Below are positions 51,509 to 59,878 of a stretch of DNA of 64,000 nucleotides, one piece after another. The notes below the pieces were generated by a model. That model did no database searches and was not told the DNA's origin. It saw nothing but the letters and a program-made list of their open reading frames with translations. The first letter of the stretch is position 1; each line of letters starts with the position of its first letter. This DNA is from Candidatus Caldarchaeum subterraneum (lineage in GTDB: Archaea > Thermoproteota > Nitrososphaeria_A > Caldarchaeales > Caldarchaeaceae): positions 1,232,981 to 1,296,980 of the forward strand of contig BA000048.1 of assembly GCA_000270325.1 (NCBI GenBank). Direction: 5' to 3'. The position numbers and the translations under genes were made by a program.

Positions 51509-52633
51509 ATGTCGGCTGGCAGGCGTGCGATTAGCCTGGTTATTGCGGCTTTGGTTGTTACGGTTGTGTTTCTGGGGATTGTTTCCGCTTCTCTCGCTAT
51601 GCTTTATTCGCTTCAGGGTGCCTCTAGCGAGGCTGTGAAGAGGGAGGCGGAGAGGGCTATGGAGGCGTTTTTCATAATTTACTGGGTGAACGAGACGCAT
51701 GTGCGGCTTGTCAACAACCAGAGCAGCGTAGCCATTCATCTAAGATACTGGATAACCTCGGACACTTCAGGTAGTTCGGTTATCGGCCCTCTCGACCCGG
51801 TTGACTATTCAGTTGAGCCGGGGCAGACGAAGGTTGTGAAAGCCGCTGACTATCCACGTAATCCATCGCGCATCTATAAGGTTGTTTCGGAGAGGGGTAC
51901 TGTTTTCGAGGTCACCGACCCTCCTGCTGACCCTCAGTCAATAATCCAGTATGCGCCGGTCGAGGTGGCTGTGAGGCCCGGCTACACAAGTCGCTTAACC
52001 ACTTTCTTCATCAACACTGGGCCCGAATTTGGTGGAGGGGTTGTCTCGATTCAATGTGTCCACATCTACTACGCTGATGGGAACGTTTACTATCCGTGCA
52101 CGGTCTGGGGGCTTACTTTCTCCCCTAGTGCATCGGTTACGGTGCCCAGCGGCGGCTACGGTGCTGTGCGTGCCGATGTCGCTATCCCTGTCTCGGGCTC
52201 TGGCTCTTCGCTTGGAAACTATTTTGTGCGGTTTAGGCTGGTGTCGTCGGCGTTTACCCGCGAGTACGTGGTGCGTGTGCATCTAGGCGATTTTAGCGTC
52301 TCGGCTCCTAGTCCTTTAACCGTGACTCTGAACAGGGCGGCGTGCATACGTAGCGCAGTGGTGACCATCTCGGTGACAGGCCTCTACACAGGGATGATAG
52401 CTGTCAGAACACTCAACCCTGTTGCTCAGCTTAATGTCTGGTCAGACCCCAACGTCGTCAGCCCCACCGCCCTCAACACACCCATCATCCATGTCGAAAG
52501 AATATGGACGGCACCCAACGCTTTCGCCACCAACACTTTGACGCTTGTTTTTAGCGACGGGCTTGGCGCTGCAAGGTCGGCGACTTTGGTCGTGGTGCAC
52601 AGAGGCGTGACGGCATTAAACATCCCCTGTTGA
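51509..52633 (+). CDS. Large type IV pilin-like surface protein
   Basis: About 374 residues. The N-terminus SAGRRAISLVIAALVVTVVFLG is a class III (prepilin-type) signal: a short basic leader, a possible cleavage site in RAIS, and a hydrophobic helix for filament packing. The rest is an extracellular beta-rich region with NxS/T sequons (NET, NQS), GYTSRLTTFFINTGPEFGGG near 150, and two cysteine-containing stretches. It is much longer than a common pilin, so it may be an adhesin-like minor pilin. It is followed by two smaller pilin-like genes, and the assembly motor is convergent. Confidence 0.65.
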   Translation: MSAGRRAISLVIAALVVTVVFLGIVSASLAMLYSLQGASSEAVKREAERAMEAFFIIYWVNETHVRLVNNQSSVAIHLRYWITSDTSGSSVIGPLDPVDYSVEPGQTKVVKAADYPRNPSRIYKVVSERGTVFEVTDPPADPQSIIQYAPVEVAVRPGYTSRLTTFFINTGPEFGGGVVSIQCVHIYYADGNVYYPCTVWGLTFSPSASVTVPSGGYGAVRADVAIPVSGSGSSLGNYFVRFRLVSSAFTREYVVRVHLGDFSVSAPSPLTVTLNRAACIRSAVVTISVTGLYTGMIAVRTLNPVAQLNVWSDPNVVSPTALNTPIIHVERIWTAPNAFATNTLTLVFSDGLGAARSATLVVVHRGVTALNIPC

Positions 52634-52750
52634 AAGCGGCTAGGCGTTGGCCAATCAAACCCTACCGGTGATAATGGTCGCCGTATTTTTGGAGATGAGG
52701 GCTTATCTTTGTCTTACTGTAAGATTGTAGTCCCACGGGTTGGCGAGTCA

Positions 52751-52760
52751 GATTTATATA
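52751..52760 (+). promoter_or_regulatory. TATA box of the second pilin gene
   Basis: GATTTATATA lies 23-32 bases before ATG 52783 in the 150-base gap between pilin genes. This is a strong, well-placed archaeal promoter, consistent with a major pilin. Confidence 0.65.
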
Positions 52761-52782
52761 TCGTTGCCTAGAGTGGGCCGGT

Positions 52783-53220
52783 ATGACTCGTGTAAAATCT
52801 AGAGGTCTAAGCCCTCTCGTCGCCGTCATACTGTTGATAGCCATAACCGTTGCAGCGGCCGTCGTCGTGTCGGGTGTTTTCTTCAACCTCGCCGGAATAG
52901 CGGGAAGAAGACCCACAGCGGTAATAGACCAGGTGAGGCTTGTGGCGACGCCCGCGGGGGCGGGAACGTGGGCCGTTGTGGTGAAAAACACAGGAGACGT
53001 ACCAATAACAGCAATAACTGCTAGCTACCCAGTGGCGTCATGTAACCCCGCGCTAACTTTTACTCCCCTACCGCTCAACCCCGGGGCCACAGCTTCAGCC
53101 ACAGCTAATGTTGCTACGGGCTGTACCTTGGGCACCACCTACCGAATAGTTCTGACCATTACCTTCCAAGATGGTTCTAGACAGGTTCTAACGACACAGG
53201 TAACAGCGGCCCTAGCTTAA
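52783..53220 (+). CDS. Archaeal type IV pilin
   Basis: A 145-residue pilin. The leader MTRVKSRG ends with the prepilin peptidase site before LSPLVAVILLIAITVAAAVVV, the form typical of archaeal pilins (SPLVAxILLIAITVxAA). The globular part is an Ig-like beta domain (WAVVVKNTGDVPITAI, then ITFQDGSRQVLTTQV) with two cysteines, about 88 and 113, that could form a disulphide. The good promoter and simple size suggest it is the main filament subunit. Confidence 0.85.
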   Translation: MTRVKSRGLSPLVAVILLIAITVAAAVVVSGVFFNLAGIAGRRPTAVIDQVRLVATPAGAGTWAVVVKNTGDVPITAITASYPVASCNPALTFTPLPLNPGATASATANVATGCTLGTTYRIVLTITFQDGSRQVLTTQVTAALA

Positions 53221-53244
53221 ATCAAACCTTTCTCTTCTTTTTTC
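53221..53244 (+). terminator. Pyrimidine-rich terminator-like tract
   Basis: The 24 bases between the second and third pilin genes are almost all C and T, ending in a run of six T (53237-53242), as in archaeal oligo-T terminators. They may also simply be the spacer before the third pilin. Confidence 0.3.
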
Positions 53245-53645
53245 ATGGCTGGTTCTGGTCTCAGCTACATTGTTGGCGTTCTTCTAGTGTTGGGTGTTAC
53301 GCTGGCGGCTGTGGCTGTTTTCACGGCGGTGGCTGGTTTCCAGTCCGGCATTCTCTCCAGCTTGGCGGCTCTCGACGTTAGAAGAGCTGGAGAAAGCATG
53401 GTTGTCGCCGAGTTCAACCGCTACACCAGCGACTTAATCCTTTACAACAACGGCCAAGTCCCCACATGCATCCTCGAGATAACACTGGTCGGAGCACCAT
53501 CCCCAGTCTACAGCGTCCCCACATGCACCCCCACACCCCACAACAATACACAACCATAAACCTCGGCCTCATCAGCCCACCCCAGCGATTCACCCTCATA
53601 GCACGAACAATAAACAACAAAATCCTCACCTTCACAATAGGCTAG
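53245..53645 (+). CDS. Third pilin-like protein, frameshifted near the C-terminus
   Basis: The N-terminus SGLSYIVGVLLVLGVTLAAVAVFTAVA is a pilin-type helix with a very short leader. A beta domain follows (MVVAEFNRYTSDLILYNNGQVPTCILEITLVG). The frame as given stops at 53559 after TPHNNTQP. If one C is added to the C5 run at 53528-53532, reading continues as HTPQQYTTINLGLISPPQ, then RFTLIARTINNKILTFTIG, to a stop at 53645, exactly the kind of strand-rich end expected. The gene is therefore interrupted by a single-base indel, real or technical. Confidence 0.6.
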
Positions 53646-53689
53646 CCCACAAAACCATAAACCAACCCAAGCCATAAACGGAAAAGAAG

Positions 53690-53908
53690 TTGACCACAGA
53701 CATCAAGAAAGAGATAATCCATCTCCTCCGAGAAGACCTAGATCCACGATACACAGTAGCAGGCCTAATAGGGCTGGAGGAGGTGCTGAGACGGCTGGAC
53801 AGACACCAGCAGAGAAACGAACAGGCCAAAGCAGTGGGCGGGACGGTTTACAAATATCGCATCTTACATGCGCTAAACAAAAGCAGAAGCTATGGAATAG
53901 ACCAGTAG
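53690..53908 (+). pseudogene. Truncated DUF3782-like gene remnant
   Basis: A 72-codon frame from TTG. Its N-terminal 45 residues (IKKEIIHLLREDLDPRYTVAGLIGLEEVLRRLDRH) match the start of archaeal DUF3782-type proteins, which continue into a coiled coil and a nuclease-like domain. After residue 55 the sequence becomes unrelated (VGGTVYKYRILHALNKSRS). The last 36 bases overlap the convergent TadC-like gene. It looks like a leftover 5' end. Confidence 0.55.
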
Positions 53909-55258
53909 AGTAGCGAATACACCAGCCCCAGCTCTCCAGCACGCTGCAACAGTCTGGTCCTCAATACGCCCCACCGTAACTCCGAGAACATAGGAGACAA
54001 GCATCGCGAGGGGCAGGACAGGCTCTATGCTGGGAACAGCCACGAGACGCTGTATCTCGGACGAGACCTCCTCTGGAAGACCTGTGAAAGGCGTAAGCGT
54101 TATAGCCGAGACAGCGACTATCGCAGCTCCGCTCGCTATCGCCAGCGCGGTGTAGAGCTTCATACGCGCCCTCGCCCCCGTAAAGCTCAGGTATATGGAG
54201 AGAGCAAGCCTCGCCAACAGGCTGAGAGCCTCCGCCCCCAGCCCACCCAGACGCGCTACTTTAACAGTCTCCATGGCAAGCGCCATGAACCTGTTTAGCG
54301 GAGTTATCTCAAGCCCATGGGCGATAGAGTGGGCATACCGTTTGTACCGTGGGTCGACGACGGCCTCGAGGCTGCGTCCAAGCGGGTAGCCGGCCCTCAG
54401 CCGCGCCGCCACACCGTCGAGAAGAAGAAACGCGGCCTCTCCCTCTGCGACAGCTCTCCTCACATATCTAAAATGAACGAACAAACCCCATACCAGCGTC
54501 GCGAAACCCGCAACCATTCCCAGCAGAACAGGCGTGAACCCCAGCAGACTTGTCGCCAAAACGCCTCCAAACACGAATATCATCGCCGTGGAGGCTATTG
54601 TGATGCTGCGGGGGAGGTCTACGAGATGAAGTGGCTCGGAGGCGCTTGAAACCACGTAAAGGACGGCGGCGGCCGCCACGGCTATCACCACCGAGTAGAT
54701 GAGCGGAAACCCTCCCAGCAGCCCACCGACAACATATATCAGAGGTATCAGCAGTATGACCGAGACAACAACCTCACCCAGCGTCTCGACACTGTCCACA
54801 TATCTTCTCCACCTATCTGCTTCACGTGAAATAGCCTGCTCAATCAGCTTCTCAACCTTCTCAACCACACCGAACCCGCTCTCCAAATCCTCGCCCAAAG
54901 AGCCGAGCAGAAGAGTGAACTCACGGCTAGGATGAACATAGGTCTTCAACCCCTCGGCGAGCGTCTTCTGCTCCGACTCCCGCACAAGATAAGACGACAC
55001 ATCCGAGAGATGTTTAATGTATTTCTTACGCGCCGCAGCTTCTCTAAAAGCCGTAAGCACCGTTTTCCCGCTCTTCATAAAAATATAGAGGATGACGAGG
55101 AAAAAGGTCTGCTCCTTCTCAGCGCTGCTGCTCATCTCCGAAGCCTGCAACCGTCTAAACATGCCCGCGGAAACGGCGGCGAGCCCCGCAATGGAGAGAT
55201 AAGGCCAGTAGGCGAGGATAAAATCCAGGGCCCCTCTGGCCCAAGATGGGTCAATCAA
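53873..55258 (-). CDS. TadC/FlaJ-like pilus assembly membrane protein (T2SS F family)
   Basis: The membrane platform of a type IV pilus machine, 461 residues. One or two N-terminal helices precede a cytoplasmic helical domain (FFLVILYIFMKSGKTVLTAF, then LGEDLESGFGVVEKVEKLIEQA). A helix pair at about 165-215, a second cytoplasmic domain (LLLDGVAARLRAGYPLGRSLEAV, about 285-307) and three C-terminal helices follow. The doubled F-domain order is as in archaeal FlaJ/TadC. It overlaps the zinc-ribbon gene by 8 bp and is last in the ATPase/zinc-ribbon/TadC operon. Confidence 0.8.
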   Translation of the reverse strand: MIDPSWARGALDFILAYWPYLSIAGLAAVSAGMFRRLQASEMSSSAEKEQTFFLVILYIFMKSGKTVLTAFREAAARKKYIKHLSDVSSYLVRESEQKTLAEGLKTYVHPSREFTLLLGSLGEDLESGFGVVEKVEKLIEQAISREADRWRRYVDSVETLGEVVVSVILLIPLIYVVGGLLGGFPLIYSVVIAVAAAAVLYVVSSASEPLHLVDLPRSITIASTAMIFVFGGVLATSLLGFTPVLLGMVAGFATLVWGLFVHFRYVRRAVAEGEAAFLLLDGVAARLRAGYPLGRSLEAVVDPRYKRYAHSIAHGLEITPLNRFMALAMETVKVARLGGLGAEALSLLARLALSIYLSFTGARARMKLYTALAIASGAAIVAVSAITLTPFTGLPEEVSSEIQRLVAVPSIEPVLPLAMLVSYVLGVTVGRIEDQTVAACWRAGAGVFATLLVYSIASAFV

Positions 55259-56168
55259 CCCTTACAACCTCCACCTCTACACCGAATGTCTCGGCAGTCT
55301 TCAAAGCAGGCTCGGCGAACTCGACGCCCGCCATTATCCACCTCACTCTCCCCAAGGCCCCGGGTATGCTGGTCTTCTCAACATCAAGCTTTTTCACGGC
55401 AAACCTCAGCAACACCTCTGCATCAACAAAGTATCCAACCTCGTATATCCTCGTTTCATCAAGCCTAACCGCGAGAAGGCTCACTTGATGCGATGCTCCA
55501 CTGACACCGCGCAACGTAACGTTTTCCGACACCTTGAACCCTTGCTCCAACAGATTCCGAAGCAAAACTCTGTGAGGGCTGCGGACCTCGACCAGCAGAG
55601 AGCCGCTGTCAGTAACCTTGTAACGGCGCATCGTCAGGTAAACATTTTCAGTGACTTTGGAGCTGTAGCCGCATGAAACACATTCAGCAAAAACCTCGGG
55701 ATGCTCAAAAACCTCTCCACAATTGTTGCAGACAAACCTGCCGTGGCTCGCTACAAAATCCTTCTTCTCCAAGGCATCGCCGCACTTGGGGCATGTCTTC
55801 ACCGACGCCAAAAGTGTCTCAGGTATGGATGCCCCACAGTTGTGGACATAAACCATGACCTTATCGATGTTCTCCGAGCCACAAGACACACAGTTTAGAT
55901 GGGTTTGGAAAATTCCCTTACCGCATCTGCTACACAAAGCAATTTTTTTCTCGAAAAAACTCTTAACGAGTGCACGGGACTCAAGCCTCTCGAGAACCTT
56001 AAGCAGCTCAGTAAGCTCTAGCTTCATAGGCGGTTCTGCGACAAGTTTCATGTCTCCAGTTTTAACATCTATGTCGAAAAGCTTTACACCCTCCTCTGAA
56101 CCCTGCTTGAGAAGATTGAGCCACGCCAATACCTCGTATTCCTGTGCAGAGAAATCAACTAGTGACAA
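55251..56168 (-). CDS. Multi-zinc-ribbon protein in the pilus operon (TackOD1-like)
   Basis: A 305-residue protein with an N-terminal winged-helix-like segment (about 5-70), then four CxxC-type pairs: CSRCGK, CVSCGS (about 79-97), CPKCGD (about 126), CNNCGE and CVSCGY (about 147-168), two to three zinc ribbons in all. A beta domain (YLTMRRYKVTDSGSLLVEV) and an alpha/beta C-terminal region follow. The zinc part resembles the thaumarchaeal output domain TackOD1, found with signalling proteins, but this is pattern matching only. It overlaps the ATPase by 14 bp and the TadC-like gene by 8 bp, so it is tied to pilus function. The start is TTG. Confidence 0.6.
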   Translation of the reverse strand: MSLVDFSAQEYEVLAWLNLLKQGSEEGVKLFDIDVKTGDMKLVAEPPMKLELTELLKVLERLESRALVKSFFEKKIALCSRCGKGIFQTHLNCVSCGSENIDKVMVYVHNCGASIPETLLASVKTCPKCGDALEKKDFVASHGRFVCNNCGEVFEHPEVFAECVSCGYSSKVTENVYLTMRRYKVTDSGSLLVEVRSPHRVLLRNLLEQGFKVSENVTLRGVSGASHQVSLLAVRLDETRIYEVGYFVDAEVLLRFAVKKLDVEKTSIPGALGRVRWIMAGVEFAEPALKTAETFGVEVEVVRVD

Positions 56169-57681
56169 GCCTCAGCTCCTTTCTAAGCTTCTCAACCACT
56201 TCAGCCAACTGCTCCGCCTTCAACTCCTCGCCCGAAGACATCAAGTACTCGAGGATGTTGAGCTTGTTTTCATAGTCTCTTCTGAGAGCAGGGTTGTGCA
56301 CCAACATGGGTGAGCTGACGACCAGCTGTTTTCCTGTTTCGGGGAAGAATTTTCCAGACTCCTCGTCATACCAGCTTATGAGATGCTCGTTTCCTGTTCT
56401 CTCAATTTCCCAAACTCCGACAACCCTTCTACCGCGCGAAGTATTCCTCACCAACGCCACCACGTTGAGGAACGAGAGCTCCTCTTTCAGAACCCCCATG
56501 CTCGCACCAGTCAACCTCTGGTAAACATCTTCCAGACTCTCGGCATGTATGGTTGAAGCCATGCCGTGTCCAGTTGCCGCAGCCGAGAACATAACCCTTG
56601 CCTCCACACCTCTGACCTCCCCTACAATGGTGTAGTCAGGCCTGTGCCGCAGGCTCAGCCGTAGAATGTCTGCGAGAGAGTAGGCGGTTTCGCCGAGAGT
56701 TCTCCGTGTAACAAAGCGGTGCCAGTTCTTGTGCCATGAGAGGTTTATCTCGGGATGATAATCCTCGAGAGTCAACAGTTTTGCGTTAGAGGGCAGTAGC
56801 TGGAGAAGCGCCGAGAGAAGAGTTGTTTTTCCGCTGCCGGTGGGCCCGGCAACCATGACAAACTTCTTGTTCTCGAGAGCTGTCCAGAGATAAGCAGCCG
56901 TTACAACGGTCAAGGTTCCTCTACGTATCAGGTCGATGATGGTGTAGGGGCTTCGCGGAAACTTTCTAATCGTGATGGTGCTTGTTCCGGGCGTAAGCTC
57001 GCCAGCATAAGTCAACGCTATACGGTCTCCCTCGCCCGTCATGATTTCGGCGGCGGGCTTGGCTATGCTCAGCTCAGCACCATTTCGCTCGGCAAGCATC
57101 CTCGCCTGCTTATCCAGCTCCTCCGCGGTCAGTGTGATGTTTGTCTCTATCCACCCGAGGTCGGGGTGGCGTCTGTGTATGACGTATACCGGGCCCGGCT
57201 TGGTGATGGTTATGTCCTCAAGCCCCTCATCCCTCATCAAGGGCTCGAGCTTCCACCCGCCCCGCAGATTTTTCCAGAGAAAATATTTCAAAACCTTTTC
57301 ACGGTCCTCGGAGACTTTGTATTCTTCCAGCAGCTTGAACGGGTCACCGCCTTTCTTCACATACTGCTGCTCAACCCGTCTAACTATCTCCTCCTCATCC
57401 TCGGTCAGGCTCGGCTCCTCAGCAACATACTTGCTCGAATAATCCTGTTTCAGTATCGTGACTCTGATAATGTCATCCACCACATACTGGTCTATGACCT
57501 CGGGTGCAGAGGTTTCCTCGGCCTCCAAAACCAGCGGCTCCTCGGCACTGCTTCTACGCCGAGTTTTCAAAATAACCACGGCCGCTGAAACCGCGGCAGC
57601 CACCGCTATCAATGTTATGAGCCCGAGCTGGGTTCCGATGAAGAACCGTAGCAGGAAGTCGACGAGGTTCTCCAAGGCCAT
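56155..57681 (-). CDS. Type IV pilus assembly ATPase (GspE/TadA/VirB11 family)
   Basis: The motor of the pilus, about 508 residues. Unusually there is an N-terminal membrane helix (about 15-38), then a basic stretch and the cytoplasmic ATPase. Walker A is AGPTGSGKTTLLSALLQ near 305, the Asp box is TLEDYHPEINL, Walker B is YTIVGEVRGVEARVMF near 380, and the His box is GHGMASTIHAES. ATG 57681 was chosen because an AT palindrome with TATA spacing lies 18-33 bases upstream; the frame continues further without need. It is first in a three-gene operon. Confidence 0.88.
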   Translation of the reverse strand: MALENLVDFLLRFFIGTQLGLITLIAVAAAVSAAVVILKTRRRSSAEEPLVLEAEETSAPEVIDQYVVDDIIRVTILKQDYSSKYVAEEPSLTEDEEEIVRRVEQQYVKKGGDPFKLLEEYKVSEDREKVLKYFLWKNLRGGWKLEPLMRDEGLEDITITKPGPVYVIHRRHPDLGWIETNITLTAEELDKQARMLAERNGAELSIAKPAAEIMTGEGDRIALTYAGELTPGTSTITIRKFPRSPYTIIDLIRRGTLTVVTAAYLWTALENKKFVMVAGPTGSGKTTLLSALLQLLPSNAKLLTLEDYHPEINLSWHKNWHRFVTRRTLGETAYSLADILRLSLRHRPDYTIVGEVRGVEARVMFSAAATGHGMASTIHAESLEDVYQRLTGASMGVLKEELSFLNVVALVRNTSRGRRVVGVWEIERTGNEHLISWYDEESGKFFPETGKQLVVSSPMLVHNPALRRDYENKLNILEYLMSSGEELKAEQLAEVVEKLRKELRLVTS

Positions 57682-57698
57682 TTCAGAGCCGTTAAAGC

Positions 57699-57714
57699 GG
57701 TAAATATATTTACC
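57699..57714. promoter_or_regulatory. 16-bp palindrome containing the TATA box of the pilus ATPase operon
   Basis: GGTAAATATATTTACC is a perfect palindrome, its AT core about 25 bases before ATG 57681. It is both a TATA candidate and a possible site for a dimeric regulator. Confidence 0.55.
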
Positions 57715-57749
57715 TAGCCCACCTACGTGCAAATATACTGATGAATTAC

Positions 57750-58088
57750 CTACATAATTCTTAACAAAACCTTTAGGGTCTCTTTCTCCGCAGCAAGGGC
57801 GAAAGCCTCCTCGTACTCGTCTAGGCTGAAGACGCGGTCAATCAGTTTTTCAACTTGGACCATGCCTGTTGCTAGAGCTTTGATTGCGGGCTTGAAAGGC
57901 CCGCATCGCGAACCCACAACACTAACCTCGTTCACCACCATCGGAGATAGGTTGAGGGCTGTCACGCCGGGGATAAGCCATATCGGAAGGGCTGCGAAGA
58001 CAAAGAGAAGAGCAGCGCACAACCCCGCCGACACGATGAAAGCTGTTATCATCTGTGTGTGAGACCACATCTTAAACAGTTCTTTCAC
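57750..58088 (-). pseudogene. Chimeric remnant: membrane-protein start joined to alcohol dehydrogenase end
   Basis: A 112-codon open frame made of two unrelated pieces. Residues 1-47 (SHTQMITAFIVSAGLCAALL, LPIWLIPGVTALNLSP) look like the start of a membrane protein, perhaps an ECF S component. Residues about 48-112 (VVNEVSVVGSRCGPF, LIDRVFSLDEYEEAFALA, TLKVLLRI) are the C-terminal end of a zinc-type alcohol dehydrogenase. The dehydrogenase's catalytic and most of its cofactor domain are gone. A deletion probably joined two genes. Whether it is expressed is unknown. Confidence 0.65.
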
Positions 58089-58172
58089 AACTTACCTATC
58101 GGCAGCCCAGAGATAAGCTTACCCCTTGAGCTGTTGCAAACCTTTTTTAGCCGAGCGTGTGGATGATGAGAT

Positions 58173-58613
58173 GTGTTCAGGAAAGTTTTGGTAGCCGTGG
58201 ACGGCTCAGAATTTAGTAAAAAAGCTGTGGATGTTGCTGTGCGGCTATGCAAACAATTGGGAGCCGAGATATCCTTTGTTCACGTGGTTCAGCAGCCTCC
58301 GTATCTTTTCGCGGCTTCAGGCGTTCCCCCCGCTGCGTTGAAGCAGTTTATCGACGACGCTGTGAGGGAGGGGAGACGATATGTTGAGGAAGCTGTTGAG
58401 ACTGCTGCGAGGATGGGTGTGAAAGCTGTTGGAGAAGTGTTGGAGATGAGGCCTTCGGTGGTTGAGGCTATCACGGGTTTCGCTGAAACACATGGTGTTG
58501 ACTTGATAGTGACGGGGACGCGTGGGTTGAGCGGTTTCAAGAAAGTTGTGCTGGGCAGCGTTGCAAGCGGAGTAGTCTCACACGCCCACTGCTCGGTTCT
58601 CGTCGTCAAGTAG
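58173..58613 (+). CDS. Universal stress protein (UspA family)
   Basis: A 146-residue single-domain USP. It has the N-terminal VLVAVDGSEFSKKAV and the C-terminal ATP motif GTRGLSGFKKVVLGSVASGVV (G-x2-G-x9-G-S), so it should bind ATP. The ending HAHCSVLVVK is typical. The start is GTG. It overlaps the convergent unknown gene by 8 bp. Confidence 0.9.
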   Translation: MFRKVLVAVDGSEFSKKAVDVAVRLCKQLGAEISFVHVVQQPPYLFAASGVPPAALKQFIDDAVREGRRYVEEAVETAARMGVKAVGEVLEMRPSVVEAITGFAETHGVDLIVTGTRGLSGFKKVVLGSVASGVVSHAHCSVLVVK

Positions 58614-59073
58614 CTGGTTTGCGGAGACCAAGTGTGGCCAGCTCTTCGAGAACCTTTGAAACGAATCGGTCAACATCCTCGAGTCGAACACCTTTCTCCG
58701 ACAACATCTTCTTGATAAGCGTCTCAACTTTCCAGTAGCTTTTATAACGTTCGTTGAGCGTCCGCCATTTTATATCGGCGAGAGGCGCTGCTATGGCGGG
58801 GTCATAGCTTAGCAGCCCCTTCACCATCAGGAAAGCTATTATCGGGTATCCGACGTAGTTTCTGTAGAATGTTCCGTTGTCGTCGCTGTTGGCGATTTTT
58901 TTCTCAACGTCGACGTAGACCTTGTAGGTTCGCGGGCCCTCCGAGGCGTCCACCAAGCAATTTCGCTCATCGACAACCTTAACCCTTCCGCCGGCCACAG
59001 CACCCAACGCCTCCAAAACCTTGACCCGCGGAGGAACAGAGAGCAAAACCTCGCCCACAAACATCACCTCCAA
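58606..59073 (-). CDS. Unrecognised protein downstream of the metal ABC importer
   Basis: A 155-residue soluble protein of no family I know. It has a short N-terminal alpha/beta part (KVLEALGAVAGGRVKVVDE, then RTYKVYVDVEKKIANSDD), a hydrophobic segment YVGYPIIAFLMVKGLL that is too short to be sure of a membrane helix, and a helical C-terminus (YKSYWKVETLIKKMLSE). It begins 1 base after the znuB-like stop on the same strand, so it may be the last gene of that operon. No metal-binding motif is visible. Confidence 0.55.
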   Translation of the reverse strand: MEVMFVGEVLLSVPPRVKVLEALGAVAGGRVKVVDERNCLVDASEGPRTYKVYVDVEKKIANSDDNGTFYRNYVGYPIIAFLMVKGLLSYDPAIAAPLADIKWRTLNERYKSYWKVETLIKKMLSEKGVRLEDVDRFVSKVLEELATLGLRKPAT

Positions 59074-59074
59074 C

Positions 59075-59878
59075 CTATATTCTTATCCTCATGCTACGCA
59101 ACACCAGACAAAAAACCAAGAAAATCATCAAAACCATGACAGAGGCCGCGCCAGGTGCGATGTCGAGGAAGTAAGACATAAGGACACCCAAAGTCGTAGA
59201 CGTTCCGCCGAACAGCATGGATAACATGATTGATTTTTTGAAAGAGTTTGAGATGAGAGAAGCCGCAGTAGTCGGTATGGCGAGAAGCGCCGTAACGAGG
59301 AGGACCCCGGCTATCTTTATGCCGGTCACTATCGAGAGACCCGCGGCAACGGCGAAGACTAGAGTGTATGTCTCGACTTGCACTCCTCTCACTTTTGCGA
59401 GCTCCTCGCTTACGGTGTAGACAAGTGTTTTGCCGAAGTTGCCGGCGACGAAGAGAGTGACGAACGCGGCTACAGAGGCTCCTACTATAATGTCTTCGAC
59501 CTGGACCAAGATGATGCTTCCGAAGAGGATGGCGTTTAGGTTCACCCTGGCGCCTAAAGAGATGGCGAGCGAGGCTGTTGCTCCGCCGACGGCGAGTAAT
59601 GTGGCGAGAGCTTGGTCACCTGATACGTGGAACCTTCTCATTAGCTGGAGAATTGTGTAGATGGCTGCGACGGGCGCTATGTATGTGAGAAACGTTGCTC
59701 CGAATCCGAGAAGGCTCGACAAAGCGATTACGGCGAATGCTGCGTGGGACGATGCGTCGCCCACAAGGGAGAGTCTCTTGGGCACGAGGTAATTTCCTAT
59801 TAGAGGGAGCAGCAGACCGGTTACAATAGCTGCCCCGAAAGCCCTCTGCATAAACGGCTGCGAAAAGGCTTCAATCAT
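59075..59878 (-). CDS. znuB: Zinc/manganese ABC transporter permease
   Basis: A membrane permease of 267 residues with eight to nine helices, ABC-3 family. Conserved segments are LLPLIGNYLVPKRLSLVGDASSHAAFA near 20-46, with the histidine found in metal permeases, and IVTGIKIAGVLLVTALLAIPTTAA near 185-208. It works with the ATPase overlapping it by 4 bp and the upstream binding protein. The choice between zinc and manganese is not decided by sequence. Confidence 0.88.
   Translation of the reverse strand: MIEAFSQPFMQRAFGAAIVTGLLLPLIGNYLVPKRLSLVGDASSHAAFAVIALSSLLGFGATFLTYIAPVAAIYTILQLMRRFHVSGDQALATLLAVGGATASLAISLGARVNLNAILFGSIILVQVEDIIVGASVAAFVTLFVAGNFGKTLVYTVSEELAKVRGVQVETYTLVFAVAAGLSIVTGIKIAGVLLVTALLAIPTTAASLISNSFKKSIMLSMLFGGTSTTLGVLMSYFLDIAPGAASVMVLMIFLVFCLVLRSMRIRI

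Noticed and set aside
58089-58172. Possible TPP-like riboswitch upstream of the chimeric remnant
   Set aside because: An AAGGGGT-like string is present, but the CTGAGA and ACCC...GAACCTGA parts needed for the fold are absent.
58160-58200. C/D-box guide RNA near GATGATGA
   Set aside because: A C-box-like string exists at the start of the stress-protein gene, but no correctly spaced D or D' box follows.
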